Assembly (NCBI GenBank): GCA_024679955.1
Contig: JAILCQ010000024.1
Coordinates: 1-61,769 of the forward strand
Direction: 5' to 3'
Origin: Bacillota bacterium
GTDB lineage: Bacteria > Bacillota > Dehalobacteriia > UBA4068
DNA length: 61,769 nucleotides
A program made the position numbers and the translations under genes. Below the pieces are notes generated by a model. It made no database searches. It was given only the letters and a program-made list of their open reading frames with translations, and was not told the origin of the DNA. Shown piece by piece: positions 17,905 to 28,062 of this stretch (the first letter of the stretch is position 1; each line of letters opens with the position of its first letter).

Positions 17905-18933
17905 TTACAGCATGGCCAATTGTTTGGCCAACAATTGATTGTTCAAATCCTGGGCTTCCATCTGCAATTCCCGCAATTGCCGTTCCTGTTCCGCCTTGGA
18001 TATTTCTCCGGCCAGTTTGCGGGTCTCCAATACATAGGCCCTATCCTGCAAAGCCAGGGCCCGCAGCTGCAGATTGTAATCATTGCGGTCGGCGGCCTGT
18101 TTCACCAGGGTGTTGATGGTATTCATCAATACGTTGCTCAGAGCATTCCTATTGTCCTGATAGGCGGAATAGGCAAATTGATTCTCGTCGATGGCATAGG
18201 ATAACAATTGCCTGGCCCAATCCCGATCCCGGTTGGTCAATTCTATGCCCAGGTTATTGATGGCCTCCTGCTTGGCATTGCTCACCGCGTTGGCCTGGGC
18301 CGCCGCCAAAGCCTGCCCGTACAAAGTGTCGTACAAGCCGCTTCTTTCCAGGTTTTGGGCGGCAGCCGTTGCCGCTTGTTGATACATGCTGTCGTATTTG
18401 GGAGCCAGCAATTGTTCGGCCAAAGACAGCGCCTCTTCATAGGTGGTCACATTCTTCGTATATTGCCCGGCGTCCACCGGCTGATACGGCGTTTGATTTT
18501 TATACAGCTCCACCATTTCCTCCACCATGCCGCGCAAGGCTTCCACCTCGCCCGCGTCGTCATATTCGGGAAAATCTTCGATATAATCGTTGTAGCTGCG
18601 ATAGCCTGTCCTTTCTTTGTATTCGTTTAAAATGCTTTGGTATTTCGGGTCCCCCGGGTCCACATAAAAGCTTCTGCCGGTGCCATCCATGGTACGGGTG
18701 ATCCTGCCGTTGGTATCCATGCTTAACGTTCCTTCTCCATAATTCTGCACCGTGCTTTCCTCTCCGGCATGGATCGCCGCCCCGCTGGAAGCGGTTTTAT
18801 TGGCGGAACTGCCGGCAGCATTACCGCCGCTTCCATTGCCCGCGCCGGCGGCGGAAACATTGTTTGCCGCCTCCGACAGCAAAATTTCCCCGTTTTTGTT
18901 CCCGCCGTCTTTTTTCGTTGTGTTGATCGCCAT
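17905..18933 (-). CDS. Phage protein of unknown function, coiled coil at C-terminus
   Basis: The family is not recognised. The 342-residue protein has a low-complexity Ala/Gly/Ser/Asn N-terminus (about 1-60), a middle segment with YVDPGDPKYQSILNEYKERTGY, and a long alpha-helical, Gln/Ala/Leu-rich second half (about 150-342). It is the last gene of the leftward late operon, after lysis genes, behind AAGGAGG. It could be an ejected virion protein or a tail spike chaperone; nothing proves either. Confidence 0.6.
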   Translation of the reverse strand: MAINTTKKDGGNKNGEILLSEAANNVSAAGAGNGSGGNAAGSSANKTASSGAAIHAGEESTVQNYGEGTLSMDTNGRITRTMDGTGRSFYVDPGDPKYQSILNEYKERTGYRSYNDYIEDFPEYDDAGEVEALRGMVEEMVELYKNQTPYQPVDAGQYTKNVTTYEEALSLAEQLLAPKYDSMYQQAATAAAQNLERSGLYDTLYGQALAAAQANAVSNAKQEAINNLGIELTNRDRDWARQLLSYAIDENQFAYSAYQDNRNALSNVLMNTINTLVKQAADRNDYNLQLRALALQDRAYVLETRKLAGEISKAEQERQLRELQMEAQDLNNQLLAKQLAML

Positions 18934-18996
18934 AGTCTTAAAACCTCCTTATGCCTCTTTATCCCCTTTGTCCCAGCCGCTTCTTTCCGCCGCCGC

Positions 18997-19557
18997 TTAT
19001 TTGGCGGCGGCCAGCTTATGCAGCAAAGCCTCGCCGTATGTATAAGCCGCCAAATAGGCCATGGTATTGCCGTCAAAACCATATCGCCGCTGCACCGCGA
19101 TATAATCCGGGCTTTGTGCGGCAAATCTTCCCTGCCCGCCGAAGCCGGAAACCGCCTTCTGCCCGCCGCTGCGCTGATCCCAGCGGGCCTTCCCAGCCCT
19201 GGTGTCCACATGGGTAAACGTGCCGTACAGACCGATACCGCCCATGCCGGTATATTCCGCATACTGCGCCACCAACAGCGGAGATACGCCCTCGATGCGG
19301 ATATCCGCCGCCTTGCCCAGCAAATGCTGGCTGTTTGCGCTGCCGCCCACCCGTTTATTGTGGGCCGCCGTCCGATAGGCGCTGTTGATGATCACCGGCT
19401 TATGAAAATACTCCCGGATCTTCTGCAAGCCGGCCGCCAGGTCCGTATCGATCAGGACTTTATCCGTCCCGTCCTTGCAGGCGAATTCCTTCACCTGAAA
19501 ATCCCGGCTCAGACGCAATTCGCCATCTTTTACCCGGCTGTATGTTTTTACGCTCAT
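18997..19557 (-). CDS. Phage endolysin, M15-family peptidase
   Basis: This 186-residue zinc D,D-carboxypeptidase/endopeptidase is of the M15_3 type. The metal site is seen in the SAYRT...VGGSANSQHLLGKAADI segment (His and Asp ligands, about residues 60-90) and in TFTHVDTR (about 113-120). It would cut peptidoglycan cross-links to release virions. It lacks a signal peptide and so depends on the holins encoded just upstream. The C-terminal 60 residues may bind cell wall. The ATG at 19557 is behind GGAAGG. Confidence 0.88.
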   Translation of the reverse strand: MSVKTYSRVKDGELRLSRDFQVKEFACKDGTDKVLIDTDLAAGLQKIREYFHKPVIINSAYRTAAHNKRVGGSANSQHLLGKAADIRIEGVSPLLVAQYAEYTGMGGIGLYGTFTHVDTRAGKARWDQRSGGQKAVSGFGGQGRFAAQSPDYIAVQRRYGFDGNTMAYLAAYTYGEALLHKLAAAK

Positions 19558-19672
19558 TTCTTTTCCTTCCTTTCCGATCCAGGCGTCGGATCTACGGTGG
19601 CACAGCGCCGTCGCTGAACGCTGCCGCTATGCCGCCGCTCCTCCCCGTCCCTTGCGCCGCCGCCATGAACCG

Positions 19673-19873
19673 TCATTCGCCGCGATGTTCCTTCCTTTCC
19701 TTGCCCAGCTTGATTTTGGTACAAGCCACGATCTCCCCCAGCACCGAGGCGCACCAACCGCCCACCAGCACGGCGGGCTCACTGCCGGTATGCCAATAAA
19801 CAAGCAGTACGGCGGCGGTAAAACCGACAAACAAAACCGACATCACGGTCAAAGCGATATCCAACGCCTTCAT
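19673..19873 (-). CDS. Small membrane protein of the lysis cassette
   Basis: The protein has 66 residues with two predicted membrane segments (about 6-27 and 33-50) and a charged C-terminal tail ending KLGKERKEHRGE. The start codon overlaps the stop of the upstream holin gene (ATGA). Size, topology and position between a holin and the endolysin suggest a second holin or antiholin, but no family is recognised. Confidence 0.6.
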   Translation of the reverse strand: MKALDIALTVMSVLFVGFTAAVLLVYWHTGSEPAVLVGGWCASVLGEIVACTKIKLGKERKEHRGE

Positions 19874-20193
19874 TGCGTCTGCCCCAGGTTCAGATCATAC
19901 ACCGCCGCCTCGATGCGGGCATTGATCGCCGCGCTGATCTCCACACCCAATTCTTCCAGCAGGCCCACCACATATTGTTTCCGGGCCGTACCGCCAGGAT
20001 CGCCGTTCTTCAACTGCTGCTCGGCTGCCTCCACGAATTGATAGATCTGCCTGTCCAAGTTGCTTGCCTGTTCCGCCTCCGCCTGTACTTTCAGCAGGGA
20101 TTTGGCTTTAGCCGTCAGCCAAATGACCGCCAAACCGAGCAAGGCGATCAAAGCCTGCGCCAATAAGCTTACAATTGCAGGATCGATATGCAT
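19870..20193 (-). CDS. Phage holin, LLH-type
   Basis: The 107-residue protein has one strong transmembrane segment (about 8-26) and an amphipathic helical C-terminus ending in a motif like ARKQYVVGLLEELGVEIS, as in superfamily-6 (LLH) phage holins. It would permeabilise the membrane and let the M15 endolysin out. The ATG at 20193 follows AAGGAGG with 8-base spacing; an upstream in-frame ATG lacks a site. It overlaps the next gene by four bases. Confidence 0.75.
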   Translation of the reverse strand: MHIDPAIVSLLAQALIALLGLAVIWLTAKAKSLLKVQAEAEQASNLDRQIYQFVEAAEQQLKNGDPGGTARKQYVVGLLEELGVEISAAINARIEAAVYDLNLGQTQ

Positions 20194-20206
20194 ATACGCT
20201 GCCTCC

Positions 20207-20422
20207 TTATTCATCCACCCTGGGATGAAGCGCTTCCAATTCTTTGATGCGGGCCTCGTTCCGTTTGGCCCGTTCCTCTATCTTGTACATACGCTCTACC
20301 AGGTTGTTATGCTTGTCCACTTTCTTTTCCAGCTCCTGAATACGCCACATCACCGCGCCCCAGGTGGCGGCCAGACCCAACAGATACAGCACGATATCGC
20401 CGGAAAATGTCAATCCGTTCAC
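20207..20422 (-). CDS. XhlA/holin-accessory-like small membrane protein
   Basis: About 71 residues, with one membrane helix (LYLLGLAATWGAVMW) followed by a charged coiled coil (ELEKKVDKHNNLVERMYKIEERAK). This is the haemolysin XhlA-like layout seen ahead of holins in Bacillota prophages. The start is uncertain: a GTG at 20422 lies 13 bases after AAGGAGG, and in-frame ATGs at 20449 and 20455 lack a ribosome site. It is the first gene of a three-protein membrane cassette before the endolysin. Confidence 0.65.
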   Translation of the reverse strand: MNGLTFSGDIVLYLLGLAATWGAVMWRIQELEKKVDKHNNLVERMYKIEERAKRNEARIKELEALHPRVDE

Positions 20423-20498
20423 GGGTTGTCCGCCGCCTCCTTCCGCCATACGCATAAAACAAGCGTCCGCGCCGGCCAAAACAGTTTTGGGACGGCTA

Positions 20499-21302
20499 TC
20501 ATGATTGTCCGCCACCCGCCGCGTTGACGGTGATGGTAATATCCACGGTCTTGGTGATGCTATCCAGCCCTTCTTCTTCCTGCATATAGCTGACTGTGAT
20601 CTTCTTGCCGCTGTCCGCCGCCGCCAGCACCTGCCCGGCAGAGAGCTGGCCGTAATCAAGGGTATAGTCCGCAGAAGAAACGACGCTGCTGTCCGCGCCG
20701 CCCCAGCTGGCCGTAATGACCAAACCGGCAATGCTCAGAGCATCGCCTACGGTATAAGACGTCGTCATACCGCTGGCGGCGATGCCGGTCAATTTCTTCA
20801 CACAGCTGATGCTGTAGGCGTCGGTCTTGCTGACGCCATCCTCCGTATAGGTAGCGGTGACTGTGGTGGAAGACGGCGTCAGGGAACCGGCGGTACCGGC
20901 GTTCAGACTGAAGGTCACATCCGCCGCCGACAAATCCTTCTTGCTCTTATTGGTATACAGGGCCGCCGCCGCGAAACCCGCAGTATCCAGCGCATCTCCA
21001 TTGTAGTATTTCTTGACTTCCGGTTCTTTGATGATATCGATGCTGTCCAGTTCCACCGTGGAAGGCGCGTTGCCGTATTCCGTCCACAAACCGTTGGCCG
21101 CCAGATAATACTCCTTCTTGTCCTCACCGCAAAAACAATAAGAACCTGGCGCTACGCTGGAATTGTTGAACTGCGTAGGCAGACCGGCAACATCGTCATC
21201 CGTCTCCGCAATGAAAGAATACACGCCGGCAATGACCGGGTTGTCCATATCACCTACGCCGGAAGCTCCAAATTTTTTGATGTCTTTGATCAGGATACCC
21301 AT
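20499..21302 (-). CDS. Virion-associated protein with bacterial Ig-like domains
   Basis: In this 267-residue protein the first 90 residues resemble an appendage base (with YYLAANGLWTEYG). The rest holds two Ig-like repeats of the group-3 type, seen as YYNGDALDTAGFAAAALYTN and YTVGDALSIAGLVITASWGG. These weak carbohydrate-binding folds decorate many phage tails and capsids. The ATG follows GGAGGAAAAAAC. The position downstream of fibres and the glycosyltransferase fits a surface decoration protein; the ligand is unknown. Confidence 0.75.
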   Translation of the reverse strand: MGILIKDIKKFGASGVGDMDNPVIAGVYSFIAETDDDVAGLPTQFNNSSVAPGSYCFCGEDKKEYYLAANGLWTEYGNAPSTVELDSIDIIKEPEVKKYYNGDALDTAGFAAAALYTNKSKKDLSAADVTFSLNAGTAGSLTPSSTTVTATYTEDGVSKTDAYSISCVKKLTGIAASGMTTSYTVGDALSIAGLVITASWGGADSSVVSSADYTLDYGQLSAGQVLAAADSGKKITVSYMQEEEGLDSITKTVDITITVNAAGGGQS

Positions 21303-21319
21303 GTTTTTTCCTCCTTTTT

Positions 21320-22276
21320 TTATTGAGTAGATAGACCTCCCTCAACGGTACAGCCCGTACTGTCCGCCACCTCTTTCAGCCATTTTTCCGTAGCCGGAGA
21401 CCATGTCTCCCCTTCGTCGGGGTAAACCCCATGCGCCGTAATTTCCAATGCCTTCTCCGCCGCCAGACAGGCGGCAGGGTCTTTCTGCCAATCCAAAAGC
21501 CAGGCCAGATTCAGCCAGGCTTCCCGGCTACAGAAAGTCCGCACCGCCCCATGGGCATATGCCAAAGCCGCTTTTTGTTGATTCAACCGCCAGTAACAGC
21601 GGGATAAGAACACCATAGCCCGGCCCGCCTGCTCCTGCCACTGATCGTAAAGCAGCGATTTTTCCAAGGCGTTTACCGCATCCTGCCACCGCTGCAAATA
21701 CATATATTCCCGGCCCAGATAGTGCCAGGCCCTTGCGTCTTTCTGGTTTTCCAAGGCGTCCTTCTCCAACAGGGGCAGATAGTTCCGGGGCTTGCTCAAA
21801 TCCTGCTTATGTACTACCTTGAACCCTGTGTCCCCGATGGGGCCGAAGCCGTCCAAAATCTCATGGCAGGCATGCTTCCAAATCCAGCCCTTGGCGCGGT
21901 GCACCCGGATGTTTTTGAAGCAATAGGGGCCGTTGTCGATGGTGATCCGCCAACCCCTTACATCTTCCGCCGCCGCCGCTTCCAGCTTGGCCCGCCAGCC
22001 TTTTTCCGGCATTTCGTCCAGGTCCAGGGATACCCAAATCTCCACATCCGGATTGTTTTCCACCGCCTGCCGCAGGGCAAAGTTCCGGGCCTCGTCAAAG
22101 CGGAACGGATCCCGGTATTCCGTCACCGCCGCGCCGCCGTCCCGCAGCCTGTCCGCCGTATCATCCACGCTGCCGGTATCGGTCACGCAAACCGCGTCCG
22201 CCTCGCTCACCGCCTGCAGCCATTCTTCCACATGGGCCGCCTCATTTTTGGCTATGGCATATACGCCGATCTTCAT
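21320..22276 (-). CDS. Phage-encoded family 2 glycosyltransferase with TPR-like C-terminus
   Basis: This 318-residue protein has a GT-A domain at residues 1-170, starting KIGVYAIAKNEAAHVEEWL, with TDTGSVDDT (sugar-nucleotide loop) and the metal-binding SLDLDEMP (DxD type). The C-terminal 150 residues are helical repeats (WHYLGREYMYLQRWQDAVNAL), a layout shared with SunS-like and SPBc2-type glycosyltransferases that modify proteins. It overlaps the preceding CBM gene by ATGA, so expression is tied to virion genes. It may glycosylate a virion protein or host surface; the acceptor is unknown. Confidence 0.85.
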   Translation of the reverse strand: MKIGVYAIAKNEAAHVEEWLQAVSEADAVCVTDTGSVDDTADRLRDGGAAVTEYRDPFRFDEARNFALRQAVENNPDVEIWVSLDLDEMPEKGWRAKLEAAAAEDVRGWRITIDNGPYCFKNIRVHRAKGWIWKHACHEILDGFGPIGDTGFKVVHKQDLSKPRNYLPLLEKDALENQKDARAWHYLGREYMYLQRWQDAVNALEKSLLYDQWQEQAGRAMVFLSRCYWRLNQQKAALAYAHGAVRTFCSREAWLNLAWLLDWQKDPAACLAAEKALEITAHGVYPDEGETWSPATEKWLKEVADSTGCTVEGGLSTQ

Positions 22277-22671
22277 TCCGTCACCTCATCCCATCCGTAA
22301 ACGCCCGGTTCCCATACGTTATTGTCTGCCGTGCTTATCCAGACCTTATTGTTGTGCCGCACTTTATCGCCTGTCATATAAGGATTGGTGCTTTCCGGCT
22401 GCACCCAATCGGGAATAATCTCCGGGGTCGGTATAAGCACTTCGGCAAAAAGGGAAGGGCTTACGCCGGGAGACCAGGAAACTTGCGATACATGATCCGT
22501 CAGTGCACGCCACAACTTGCCGTCATAATATAGTCTGTCCCCCGTTGTATATTCCTCGCCGGGCCGCCACCGAGGATATAACATCGGCACTTGCAGCGCG
22601 TCTGTGTCGGATAAGTTCTTTGCGCCCTCTACCATCTGCGCCCGGTATAACTTGGCCTCATGTCGTTTCAT
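22273..22671 (-). CDS. Tail-associated protein with two chitin-binding (CBM5/12-like) modules
   Basis: The protein has 132 residues. Two short aromatic modules occur, one around WRPGEEYTTGDRLYYDGKLW (about 35-55) and one around YMTGDKVRHNNKVW (about 97-110). Both are of the type found in chitinases and in phage tail proteins. The modules suggest glycan binding on the host wall. The ATG at 22671 follows GGGAGG, and start and stop overlap both neighbours. Confidence 0.75.
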   Translation of the reverse strand: MKRHEAKLYRAQMVEGAKNLSDTDALQVPMLYPRWRPGEEYTTGDRLYYDGKLWRALTDHVSQVSWSPGVSPSLFAEVLIPTPEIIPDWVQPESTNPYMTGDKVRHNNKVWISTADNNVWEPGVYGWDEVTE

Positions 22672-22880
22672 ACTTCACCTCCCATCAATATCTGCAAGGA
22701 TTCCTCCGCGTCTATATCTTCGTCAGGGATAAGCTGATCCGTTTCCTCATAGGTAAAAACGCAGGGGATAACATCCACCGCGTCAGAGTAAAGTTTGTCT
22801 GTTTCCACCTGCCGCAGCATATAACCAGCGTCCGAATAATGTCTTACGCACATCTCGCTAACCTGTTCTTCCAGTATCAT
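22668..22880 (-). CDS. Small acidic phage protein, unknown
   Basis: This 70-residue, acidic protein has no recognised domain. It is encoded between the putative fibre and the CBM protein with a four-base overlap to the latter and an AGGAGG site. It could be an assembly chaperone for the fibre, as small acidic genes after fibres often are; this is positional inference only. Confidence 0.6.
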   Translation of the reverse strand: MILEEQVSEMCVRHYSDAGYMLRQVETDKLYSDAVDVIPCVFTYEETDQLIPDEDIDAEESLQILMGGEV

Positions 22881-22891
22881 ACGCTCACCTC

Positions 22892-23481
22892 CTATACATA
22901 CGGATTGCCGCCGGACACGGGATAATCCATCAGGTAGACCTCTACGGTAAATGTGCCGTTGATGGTTCCACTTGCTGATGAGTTATATCTGGTATTAATA
23001 TCTATCACGCCGGACGGAGAAATTGTGTCCGCGTATACACCGTACCCTATGCCTGTACCAGCAGGGTAAGTGTAATACTCTCCACCACTTCGTAAACTAT
23101 GAACGAACCGCGCGCCGTAAGACAAGGTGTTAGAAGTTAAGCCACTTGCAGGAAGTCTGTTGTAGAAATAACAATCAGACCCGTGGCAGTATCCCTCCCT
23201 TGCCCCCGCAGTATCGCGGATTTTCACATAAACTATTTTGTCGGAAGTAAAAGCGGAAGCACCGCAATTAATACTGCCAATAGTAGTTGCGTGGACGAGG
23301 TGTTAACAGTATATGTCGCCGTTGCCAATAGCGTAGGGGCAGGCGCTACATAAGTACCCGTGACAGGCTCGCCGTCCGCGCCGTGGGCAGTGTAATCATC
23401 AAGCAGTTTATCGGCGGCAACGGTATCCCCGGTCAAGTCCATTTGCGTTACGCCGTCGAAAACCAGTTTGGAAATCGCCAT
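22892..23481 (-). pseudogene. Tail fibre-type gene interrupted by a frameshift near 23290
   Basis: Two open frames make one protein if a single base is restored. The first starts at 23481 with [18 protein letters not shown] (an appendage-start motif) and goes out of frame after NTSST, ending at 23233. The downstream frame continues sensibly as TTIGSINCGASAFTSDKIVYVKIRDTAG and ends at 22892 (HSLRSGGEYYTYPAG, VEVYLMDYPVSGG). The break lies close to 23287-23293. The intact product would have about 196 residues. It could be a real mutation or an assembly error. Confidence 0.75.
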
Positions 23482-24427
23482 GTTTTACCCCCCCATACTG
23501 CTATCCATTTATACGTCTTGCCGGCTAAGAATGCGCTATTGGAGTTTGCGGGAACATGGGGATAAAATTCCTCATTGTTGGCCCAATATTTCGGATGATT
23601 GGTCGTCGTATCATTTGAACTATCTGAAGTTACCGAGAATTGATATTGACCAGTATTGTGAGAATTTGTTCCCGTTCTGGTAACACAATATACGAATCCA
23701 TACCACAAGTTGGTACTGGCAAAGGGGAAACCATAACCCGTCACTTTATAAGCGTCATAATACATCCAAAATTCATTGTCATATTGGGTATATCCGCCCG
23801 CTGTCGCGGCTTCTGTAATCGCTATAAACAGCGGTGCTTCCGTATGCGCATTGGTGAAACTGATCGTAGGTTTATATGTGTCCGCACTCGGCGTATATGT
23901 GCCCTCCTCATAAACTAAACCGCCAGATCCAGATACATTAACCGTAACCGGACCATAAGCATGACCAGCAGCAGGCGTATATGTTCCATTGGCCGTGGCA
24001 GTCAACGCTTCAATGACCGTTGCTGCTGGGTTTGTGGTGATCGCCCGTATGGTGCCGCCTGCCGCGTCCTGGGTGTCCGTAATCGTTACCGTACCGCCGC
24101 TGCTGCCGGTGCCGCCGCCAACGGTAAGAGGGTTGCCGATGATGGGCAGAATCTGCACAGCATTGGCTTCGAACCAGTCAATGGCGGTCTGGCTGGTGGC
24201 ATCGGTTCCGCCGGTTATTTCTATTGTGCGGTAAGATTCGTTTATCCAACCGCTTACCATGGTATAAACATACACATAATCATCATTCCCATAGGCAAAA
24301 GCATTAGAATCCACATCCGTATACTGATAGGAATGATTATTGTTTATGAAATTGATATCAAAGACAGCGCCACTTAAAGTGATTGCCTCATTGAAACGCC
24401 AGGTTGTACCGGTCAAATTTGCCACGC

Positions 24428-24431
<4 letters not shown>
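23448..24431 (-). CDS. Phage tail fibre/receptor-binding-type protein
   Basis: This 327-residue, Thr/Asn/Tyr-rich beta protein has no recognised catalytic domain. An N-terminal segment starts [13 protein letters not shown], a linker contains [14 protein letters not shown], and [21 protein letters not shown] is a motif common in phage appendages. It overlaps the collagen-like fibre gene by ATGA. Near the 3' end a run of seven G precedes a TAA in another frame. One extra G would end the protein just before the next gene, so the last 12 or so residues are doubtful. Confidence 0.65.
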
Positions 24432-26005
<1,574 letters not shown>

Positions 26006-26015
26006 GTCACGCCTC

Positions 26016-26639
26016 CTATCCTGCCACCAAATATACATACGTCCCCGGCAGAAGATATTTGCTGCCCAAGTCTATGGCTACTTCGCCCTCGTCAAAGCTC
26101 ACCGCGGAGGAAGAAAGGGAACTGGGCCGGAACTCCCAGTTGCTGTTAATCAAAATCCCCATCCGCCGGTAACTGGGCCCATAGATCAGACAGGCCGCAG
26201 CGTCGTACAACTCATTTTCACCGATGCTTTGGATCACCGCAGCAAAATACCTCGGCGTAAAATTACCGAAGCCGGTCAGCGTATAGCTGGCGGCGGCGCT
26301 GGATACTTGAAAAGTGCCTATCGCCACATCCCCGGAAAAAGCCCCTTCCACACCAAAGATTGACACACCGTCTTTGATATTGCCCGGCAATAAATTCGGT
26401 TCCGCCGGTATGGTCTGCGCCCCGTCCAGATATTGCCCGGCGGAAATCGTGCCGCCAAGCCGGGTAATGTTGATCTGCGCGGCAGCTTTGGACGGTATCG
26501 TCCCGGTGATAATTTCCGTGGGGTCGTTGGGGTTGATAATCTGTTTGCCGTTCAATATATCTGCCGCCGTGGCCGGATTGGTGAGCGCCGGAAGGTCGCC
26601 ACCGCCCCCGCCAAAGCAGCCTTTTATCATGCCTACCAT
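26016..26639 (-). CDS. Phage tail appendage protein
   Basis: This 207-residue protein begins [14 protein letters not shown], then [30 protein letters not shown], a segment typical of small appendage/fibre proteins in Clostridia prophages. The rest is predicted beta ([17 protein letters not shown]). The ATG at 26639 is chosen because AAAGGAGG precedes it. It is probably a structural tip or adaptor; no enzymatic motif is seen. Confidence 0.7.
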   Translation of the reverse strand: MVGMIKGCFGGGGGDLPALTNPATAADILNGKQIINPNDPTEIITGTIPSKAAAQINITRLGGTISAGQYLDGAQTIPAEPNLLPGNIKDGVSIFGVEGAFSGDVAIGTFQVSSAAASYTLTGFGNFTPRYFAAVIQSIGENELYDAAACLIYGPSYRRMGILINSNWEFRPSSLSSSAVSFDEGEVAIDLGSKYLLPGTYVYLVAG

Positions 26640-26652
26640 GTGCAAACCTCCT

Positions 26653-27606
26653 TTAATCGAATACCCGGATAACCAGCGGAATATCCACTCCCGCTCCCGG
26701 CACCATACCAAACGCCTGAATGGTAAAACTGCCGGAAGCCTGGGATATGATCTTGGGCTTTGCCGCCTGCCATGCCGCCTGTTGGGCCTCCGTAGCGGTA
26801 TAGGCCGTATCCACGTCAAAATTGTTGTTTGCCGTGATATAGGCGGAATTGATAATCAAAACGCCGTCATCCCAGCCAGAAGCATAGGCCGTCAGCGTTA
26901 CCGTCCGTATCGTCGGCACAGCCGCCGCGATAGCCGCAAAAATATCCGTCGCCTGATTGGTGGGGTCGTAAACAGACGCCTGCATACCGCCGGGCGCTCC
27001 GTCGTCGCCCTTCGGCCCGCGCACGCTGCCCAGGTCGTAGATCGCCGTGTCGCTTAGGTCGGTTTCTTCGCTTACGGTGTATATCAGGTGTCCGCTGTTG
27101 TCTATGGACAAAGGCGGCGGTGCGGAACCGTCGGGGATACATATCTTCAAATGTCCGTCCTCCGGGTCTACAAACATTTTATACATATGATTCATCACAG
27201 AAAGAGCGTCAACGCCGTTGAAATCGCCATTATCCAGTTTTTGCTGCATGGTATCGCCGTCCGCTCCCAAGATCAAAAGCTCCGTTTCCTGCCCCGCCCC
27301 ATAGATCAATGCCCTGCGCCAGGCATCCCGCTGCGCTGCTGTAGCGGTATTTTTAATAGAAAGCATCACTTTGCTCTCTTTCGGAGCGCCCTGAATACCG
27401 GCTACGCTGACCGAGGCTTGCTTCGTGCTGGCATTCCAGTCGGAATCGTAAACGTCAAAAAAAACCGTTTTCACCCGCAGCCCATCCGCATAAGAAAAAA
27501 TATCTCTTGCTTTGCCGTTGGGATCGTACACATTTTGCAGCATATCGCCGTTTCCCGCCGGCCCTTGCGGCCCCCGCACCGATCCCAAATCAAATTCCTG
27601 TACCAA
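26653..27606 (-). CDS. Phage baseplate/fibre protein with short collagen-like linkers
   Basis: This protein of about 317 residues, from a TTG at 27606 behind CGGAGG, contains DLGSVRGPQG and DLGSVRGPKGDDGAPG linkers. A module ending PPPLSIDNSGHLIYTV is shared with the next upstream protein, and a C-terminal beta region follows (TIRTVTLTAYASGW). Repeated modules point to domain duplication within the fibre cluster. It is probably a tail appendage. Confidence 0.7.
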   Translation of the reverse strand: MVQEFDLGSVRGPQGPAGNGDMLQNVYDPNGKARDIFSYADGLRVKTVFFDVYDSDWNASTKQASVSVAGIQGAPKESKVMLSIKNTATAAQRDAWRRALIYGAGQETELLILGADGDTMQQKLDNGDFNGVDALSVMNHMYKMFVDPEDGHLKICIPDGSAPPPLSIDNSGHLIYTVSEETDLSDTAIYDLGSVRGPKGDDGAPGGMQASVYDPTNQATDIFAAIAAAVPTIRTVTLTAYASGWDDGVLIINSAYITANNNFDVDTAYTATEAQQAAWQAAKPKIISQASGSFTIQAFGMVPGAGVDIPLVIRVFD

Positions 27607-27620
27607 AGCCTGCACCTCCG

Positions 27621-28046
27621 TTAATCAATGGTGTAAATCAAATGACCGCGGCTGTCTATGGACAGTGGAGGCGGCCCGGCGTCATCCGCCACGCCCACAT
27701 ACAAATGCCCGTTGGCCGCATCCACGCGGAAATAATACATCCGGTCAAAAAAGCACTGCCCGTCCTGTCCTTTCAACACATTTTGATCCAACTTATCCTG
27801 AAAGCTCTCCCCGTCGCTGAACAGGATCTGACCGGCGTTACCGGCTTGGTTGGCTACCACTGTCTGATCGTCGATCTGCTCGATCCAATGCTTCAATGCG
27901 TTCAAAGCGCTTTCCATATCCCCGGAAGGCAATCCTTCCACGTCCACGCTGTTCAAAACGCCGGCCAAAGCCTCAAAGTTGGCCATCAAATGCGCGGCGT
28001 ATGCCTTTTGCCCGTCCTGAAAACGGTAGGGTAAACGTACGCTCAT
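27621..28046 (-). CDS. Phage tail appendage protein sharing a module with its neighbour
   Basis: This 141-residue protein starts SVRLPYRFQDGQKAYAAHLMANFEAL, typical of small phage structural proteins that attach fibres. Its C-terminus (FFDRMYYFRVDAANGHLY then PPPLSIDSRGHLIYTID) matches the middle of the protein encoded immediately downstream. It follows the nozzle gene by 16 bases. Function is inferred from position and the shared module. Confidence 0.7.
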   Translation of the reverse strand: MSVRLPYRFQDGQKAYAAHLMANFEALAGVLNSVDVEGLPSGDMESALNALKHWIEQIDDQTVVANQAGNAGQILFSDGESFQDKLDQNVLKGQDGQCFFDRMYYFRVDAANGHLYVGVADDAGPPPLSIDSRGHLIYTID

Positions 28047-28062
28047 ATCGCACCTCCTCCGC

